From Anaerostipes amylophilus (GTDB taxonomy: Bacteria > Bacillota > Clostridia > Lachnospirales > Lachnospiraceae): a stretch of DNA of 64,000 bases. Below the pieces are notes generated by a model, which worked only from the letters and a program-made list of their open reading frames with translations, was not told the origin of the DNA and did no database searches. Positions 60,239 to 64,000 of this stretch are shown in pieces. Location of the stretch: positions 62,001 to 126,000 of the forward strand of contig NZ_JAOQJG010000003.1 of the NCBI RefSeq assembly GCF_025567365.1, given 5' to 3'. Both the position numbers and the translations under genes were made by a program. The first letter of the stretch is position 1; each line of letters begins with the position of its first letter.

Positions 60239-63200
60239 ATGAAAGAAAAACTAGGAAAGCAGATATTGGCAGTATTATTGACATTTACATTATGTTTGAC
60301 ATCAGTGGAATGGTCTGGAATTGCAGGGATGATTCACTCAGTTCATGCAAAACAGACAATAAATGAGACAAGCGAAACAAAGAAAATCATAGAGAAAACT
60401 ACAAATTCTACCACATTTCAGATGACTGGAGGAAAGAAAAATACCATCTTTTATGGGCAGGATGTCCGTTTTGAAACAGACAATGGAACATTAGAAGACT
60501 ACGATCCAACACTCGTAAAAGTAGAAGATTCAAAAAGCGAGAATGGAAACAGCTTAAAAGACTATGCCTATGAAAATGAAACAGGGGATAAGAAACACTA
60601 TCTGCCAAAGAAACTGACAGACAAGACCCCGGTTTTGATGGAAAATGGAAAGTATGAGATCTCTTTCGCACCGATCTATGGAGAGGAAAAAGAGAATAAA
60701 GAGAATAAAGAGAATAAAGATAATACAGATACAGACAACACAACAGATTCAAAAGATCAGTCAGATAACCAGACATCCAAAGCTGTGGAACAGGCAGTCG
60801 CACAGGCAGATCAGGCAGTCCGTGCAGTGACAGAAGGAACATCCGGCGATCAGGCAGAAGATACAGAAGCAACAGACAAAGACGATCAGGAAGATGCTCT
60901 CACATCGGTAAAGAAATTAACACGTACCGGACTGGAAGAAGAAACGGTGGAAGATGCACGGGGAAATAGCGAGGAAAAACAGGTAAAAGTCTCATATGAA
61001 TCAGAGAAGAAAGACTGCACATTTTCCTATGAATCCCTGAATACAGGAGTGAAAGAAAGCATTGTCCTGACAAAAGCACCCGAAGGAAACGTTCTGAAGT
61101 TTCACTTTAAAGCGAAAGGACTGACACCAAAGAAAAATGCAATGGATGGCGGCATCAGCTTTCTGGATGAGGAGACAGATGAGATCGTTGCATCTTTAGA
61201 AGCTCCAAATATAAACGATGCAACAGGAAAAGCATACAGCGAGAAACTGTATTATGACATTGAACCGGATGGAGAAGAAGATTCCTATCTTCTGACACTG
61301 CATCTGGATGAAGATTACTTTCAGGAGAAAGACCGGGAATATCCGGTAACGATCGATCCGACCGTATCATGGACCGGTTCCACAAACTTCTGGGATGTCT
61401 ATGTGATCAACGGATCTTATAAGAATACAAACTTCTATGACAGCGGCATCACAGCCATGATGGCAGGAAAAGCAAAACAGGGAGTTTACCGTACCTATCT
61501 CCGCTTCAAGGATTTTACCAAGAAGATCGAAGGAAAATACGTGGACAGTGCAACACTTACGATGTATGAGACAGGAAGCAGCCAGAGCGGACAGACGATC
61601 GAGGCAAGAAGAGTCACAGGAGGATGGACAAGATCCGGATTAAAATGGAGCAGCCGTCCGGGATACAGCACCAACTATGGAAGTGTGAAGACAACAGGAA
61701 AAGCCAAGAAAGGAAGAAGCATCAATCTGACCCAGTATGCAAGGGAGTGTGCTTCCGGGAAGATCACATCTTACGGAGTGATGTTAAAGAACTCTGATGA
61801 GACAAAGAGTTATGGACAGTTCTATGGTTCAAGGGCTTCCGCAAACCGTCCGAAACTGTCAGTGACTTACTATGACGGACCAACAACAGCAGCCAGTGCA
61901 TCTGCGACACCAAGATATGTTGGAAAGAATACGCATTCGATCAAGCTTGCATGGACAGGGATCAATGCAAAATCATTAAACAGAGTGGAATACCGTCTGG
62001 CAACATGGGTTAATAACGCGGAAGGAAATTCAAACTATGTGCCATATTCCAGTTCGACAAAGATCGGAACAACATCCAGCGGATCAGCCACTATCAACAG
62101 CGATAAGTGGGCAGAAGGAGATTATAAGATCGTCGTCCGTGGAGTGGACAACGGATACATCAATGGATATGGAAAAGGGGCATGGTTTACGATCGACCGT
62201 ACAGCACCGGCATTTGCCAGTGATCCCGAGATGACATCCGGAAAGACAGCAGCCAGTCCGTCCAGCCAGACAAATCCGGTACTGAAGATCACAGGAAAAG
62301 ATGCGAACCTTTCTTATATCAAATATAAAGTAGACAATGCATCCTCTTACACCAAAGGTGCAGGCTTTAACGGAACAACATCCCAGACAACGATCAAACT
62401 TCCGATCAGCCAGGGTGTTACAGACCAGACATTTAAGATCCAGGCAGTGATCGTTGACAAGGCAGGAAATGAAAGTGCAGCAAAGACGGTCAACTATTAT
62501 TATATCGATAATTCCAAAGCATCCGATTATGCACCGGAAGATGGAAACGTCCAGAATCACTATGGAAAGAACACGATCAGCTGGAAGAAAAAAGAACTTC
62601 CAAACAGTATCAGTTATGCCGTTTATCGTGGAAAGAGCGAAGACTTTACACCGTCGAAAGAAAATCTTGTGAAGGCATCCATCAGGGACTCCTATTGTAC
62701 AGATACCGAAGTTGCAGATGGAACCCAGTGGTATTACAAGGTGTGCGCACAAAAAGTTACAACAAAGGGAGAGGTAAACAGTACCAGTGCATATGTAACG
62801 ATGAGATCACAGGTTTCGATCGACAAGGCGGAATACAGCCGCTGGCTTGGAAGCAGGGATTACCGTGATACAGCAGAGATCAGCACACCGACAGGAAGCG
62901 GAACGATCGACAAGGGAAGCGGAAATCTTACCTATGCAAACACGGATTTTGAGATCAATACCGGGGTGATGGGATTATCCCTTACAAGAACTTATAACAG
63001 CCAGTCAGACAAACAGGGAATGTTTGGAAACGGATGGTATGACAGCTTTCACAGGGAATTATATCATGTTGGAGATCAGGTGGTCTTTCAGGACAGCGAT
63101 GGAAGCTGTCTGGCATTTGAGAAGAACGGGGACAGCTATACCTGTGAAGAAACCAAAGAATATACGTTGGAAGAAGAACCGGAAGAACAGGAAAAGACTT

Positions 63201-64000
63201 ATGAACTGGAAGAAAAAACAGAAGCAAAAGAAGAACAGGAAACAGTAAAGAAGACCATTTCCTATCAGTGGACACTCATGGATAAGGACCAGAACATCAC
63301 ACGGTTTGATGCGAATGGAACGATGGTTTCACAGGAAGATGCAAACGGAAACTTCCTGTTATATGAAATGGATGAAACAGGGTTGTTAAAGACAGTGACA
63401 ACAGACAAGAACCAGTTCCTTAAGATGCAGTATAATGACCAGAACCTGTTAAAAGAGATCGAACTTGCAGATGGAACAAAGATGCAGTATACCTACGATA
63501 CAGCAGGAGATCTTACCAATGCAGCCCATGTGTCAGCGGACGGAAATCAGTCTGTACAGGAACCATATGCTTATGATAAAGAACACCACATGACAGCCAT
63601 AACGGATGCAGAGGGAAATGATTATGGTGTTACATATGAAAGGGAAAAGGCAGTCCGTTTTACCAAGCCGGACGGAGAATACCAGCAGATCACATATGGG
63701 GATGGAACAACCACAGTATCCCTTCATAAGAATGACGGAACAAAGATATCCGAAGATTCCATGACCTATGAGAAGAACAGCGGAAAGCTTTTATCTTCCA
63801 CAAATGGGGATGGAGTTAAGACGACATACCAGTATGAGAACACAGAGAATCCGCTGTTACAGACAGGAACTGAGACAACCGTATGCTATCAGACATTAGA
63901 AAACAATCAGGTAAACTTTAAGAATGATGTAAAAGTAACGACAACAACATCCTATGACAGCAACGAAAACGTAGTGGAAGAAGTGGATGAGACAGGGCAG
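60239..64000 (+). CDS. Large secreted DNRLRE / RHS YD-repeat protein (partial, runs off the window)
   Basis: An uninterrupted frame of 1254 codons starts at ATG 60239 (GAAAGGG upstream) and continues past 64000. A signal peptide (about 1-38) leads. A Lys/Glu/Asn/Asp low-complexity linker lies near 145-180. A DNRLRE domain follows (about 380-540, TYLRFKDF...SATLTMYE), then fibronectin-like regions, an RHS N-terminal domain (about 860-940, LTRTYNSQSDKQGMFGNGW) and YD repeats from about 1040 (YTYDTAGDLTNA, YAYDKEHHMTAITDAEGNDYG). Base composition is clearly richer in GC than upstream genes. RHS proteins often end in a variable toxin tip, which cannot be seen here. Confidence 0.88.
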   Translation, partial: MKEKLGKQILAVLLTFTLCLTSVEWSGIAGMIHSVHAKQTINETSETKKIIEKTTNSTTFQMTGGKKNTIFYGQDVRFETDNGTLEDYDPTLVKVEDSKSENGNSLKDYAYENETGDKKHYLPKKLTDKTPVLMENGKYEISFAPIYGEEKENKENKENKDNTDTDNTTDSKDQSDNQTSKAVEQAVAQADQAVRAVTEGTSGDQAEDTEATDKDDQEDALTSVKKLTRTGLEEETVEDARGNSEEKQVKVSYESEKKDCTFSYESLNTGVKESIVLTKAPEGNVLKFHFKAKGLTPKKNAMDGGISFLDEETDEIVASLEAPNINDATGKAYSEKLYYDIEPDGEEDSYLLTLHLDEDYFQEKDREYPVTIDPTVSWTGSTNFWDVYVINGSYKNTNFYDSGITAMMAGKAKQGVYRTYLRFKDFTKKIEGKYVDSATLTMYETGSSQSGQTIEARRVTGGWTRSGLKWSSRPGYSTNYGSVKTTGKAKKGRSINLTQYARECASGKITSYGVMLKNSDETKSYGQFYGSRASANRPKLSVTYYDGPTTAASASATPRYVGKNTHSIKLAWTGINAKSLNRVEYRLATWVNNAEGNSNYVPYSSSTKIGTTSSGSATINSDKWAEGDYKIVVRGVDNGYINGYGKGAWFTIDRTAPAFASDPEMTSGKTAASPSSQTNPVLKITGKDANLSYIKYKVDNASSYTKGAGFNGTTSQTTIKLPISQGVTDQTFKIQAVIVDKAGNESAAKTVNYYYIDNSKASDYAPEDGNVQNHYGKNTISWKKKELPNSISYAVYRGKSEDFTPSKENLVKASIRDSYCTDTEVADGTQWYYKVCAQKVTTKGEVNSTSAYVTMRSQVSIDKAEYSRWLGSRDYRDTAEISTPTGSGTIDKGSGNLTYANTDFEINTGVMGLSLTRTYNSQSDKQGMFGNGWYDSFHRELYHVGDQVVFQDSDGSCLAFEKNGDSYTCEETKEYTLEEEPEEQEKTYELEEKTEAKEEQETVKKTISYQWTLMDKDQNITRFDANGTMVSQEDANGNFLLYEMDETGLLKTVTTDKNQFLKMQYNDQNLLKEIELADGTKMQYTYDTAGDLTNAAHVSADGNQSVQEPYAYDKEHHMTAITDAEGNDYGVTYEREKAVRFTKPDGEYQQITYGDGTTTVSLHKNDGTKISEDSMTYEKNSGKLLSSTNGDGVKTTYQYENTENPLLQTGTETTVCYQTLENNQVNFKNDVKVTTTTSYDSNENVVEEVDETGQ

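Noticed and set aside
60700..60723. Short tandem repeat of GAGAATAAA units
   Set aside because: It encodes the KEN repeats of a low-complexity linker and is too short to be a CRISPR or other repeat array.
60408..60872. Leu/Tyr-rich minus-strand frame opposite the RHS gene
   Set aside because: It mirrors the Lys/Glu/Asn-rich linker of the RHS protein in antisense and has no start signals.
62084..62752. 222-codon minus-strand frame within the RHS gene
   Set aside because: The plus-strand frame is continuous and shows RHS/fibronectin-like sequence; the antisense product is Cys/Ile-rich without recognisable domains.

Overview
The window is low-GC, densely packed bacterial DNA with Shine-Dalgarno starts, intrinsic terminators and sigma-A type promoters. 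It most resembles a butyrate-forming Lachnospiraceae genome, Anaerostipes-like. The reasons are a complete thl-crt-hbd-bcd-etfB-etfA operon with a butyryl-CoA:acetate CoA-transferase next to it, a lexA/YneA-like divergent pair, the rplU-prp-rpmA-obg cluster and archaeal-type Asd. The genus is inference; the family-level call is firmer.

Layout. 1-6.5 kb: butyrate operon with its promoter, hairpins between crt/hbd and hbd/bcd, and a strong terminator. 6.57-7.05 kb: a class I cyclic-di-GMP riboswitch with terminator and antiterminator, then a structured stretch without a convincing gene that ends in a second terminator. 7.1-9.7 kb: NdpA-like nucleoid protein facing the CoA-transferase. 9.8-17.3 kb: wall enzymes (two L,D-transpeptidases and a D,D-carboxypeptidase), a MnmM-like tRNA methyltransferase, an ArsC-like protein, an M18 aminopeptidase, a 23-bp inverted repeat and a glyoxalase-family gene. 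17.4-25.7 kb: leuS, acyl-ACP thioesterase, a lactate/malate-type dehydrogenase, a group of unknown small proteins including a Cys/Gly-rich repeat protein, thiM-thiE and a MraY-type transferase. 25.7-34.2 kb: a tight operon of aconitase-like hydratase, NhaC antiporter, MoxR ATPase, DUF58 and transglutaminase, then an NlpC/P60 hydrolase. 34.3-42.2 kb: fabV, short RNase E/G, rplU-prp-rpmA, obg-yhbY-nadD-yqeK-rsfS, and lexA divergent from an SOS-type LysM protein. 42.2-45.2 kb: two tandem paralogous wall amidases. 45.4-54.4 kb: azlCD-leuB-ilvD-ilvB-serC-serA-asd, an amino-acid biosynthesis and export block. 54.5-58 kb: an MscS channel, an AAA/PD-(D/E)XK gene and a doubly truncated pdxS-pdxT remnant. 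58.1-64 kb: BlaI-type repressor, M56 membrane protease, a small secreted protein, and the first 1254 codons of a secreted DNRLRE/RHS-YD-repeat protein that runs off the window.

How the genes work together. Thl, Crt, Hbd and Bcd-EtfAB turn two acetyl-CoA into butyryl-CoA, and the CoA-transferase swaps CoA onto acetate to release butyrate. The central clusters serve ribosome assembly, NAD synthesis and SOS control of division. The amino-acid block supplies branched-chain amino acids, serine and the aspartate family. The parts most open to discovery are the c-di-GMP riboswitch without an obvious target gene, the BlaI/M56/RHS locus, the small-protein group near 22 kb and the pdxST remnant. I saw no rRNA, tRNA, CRISPR array or insertion sequence.
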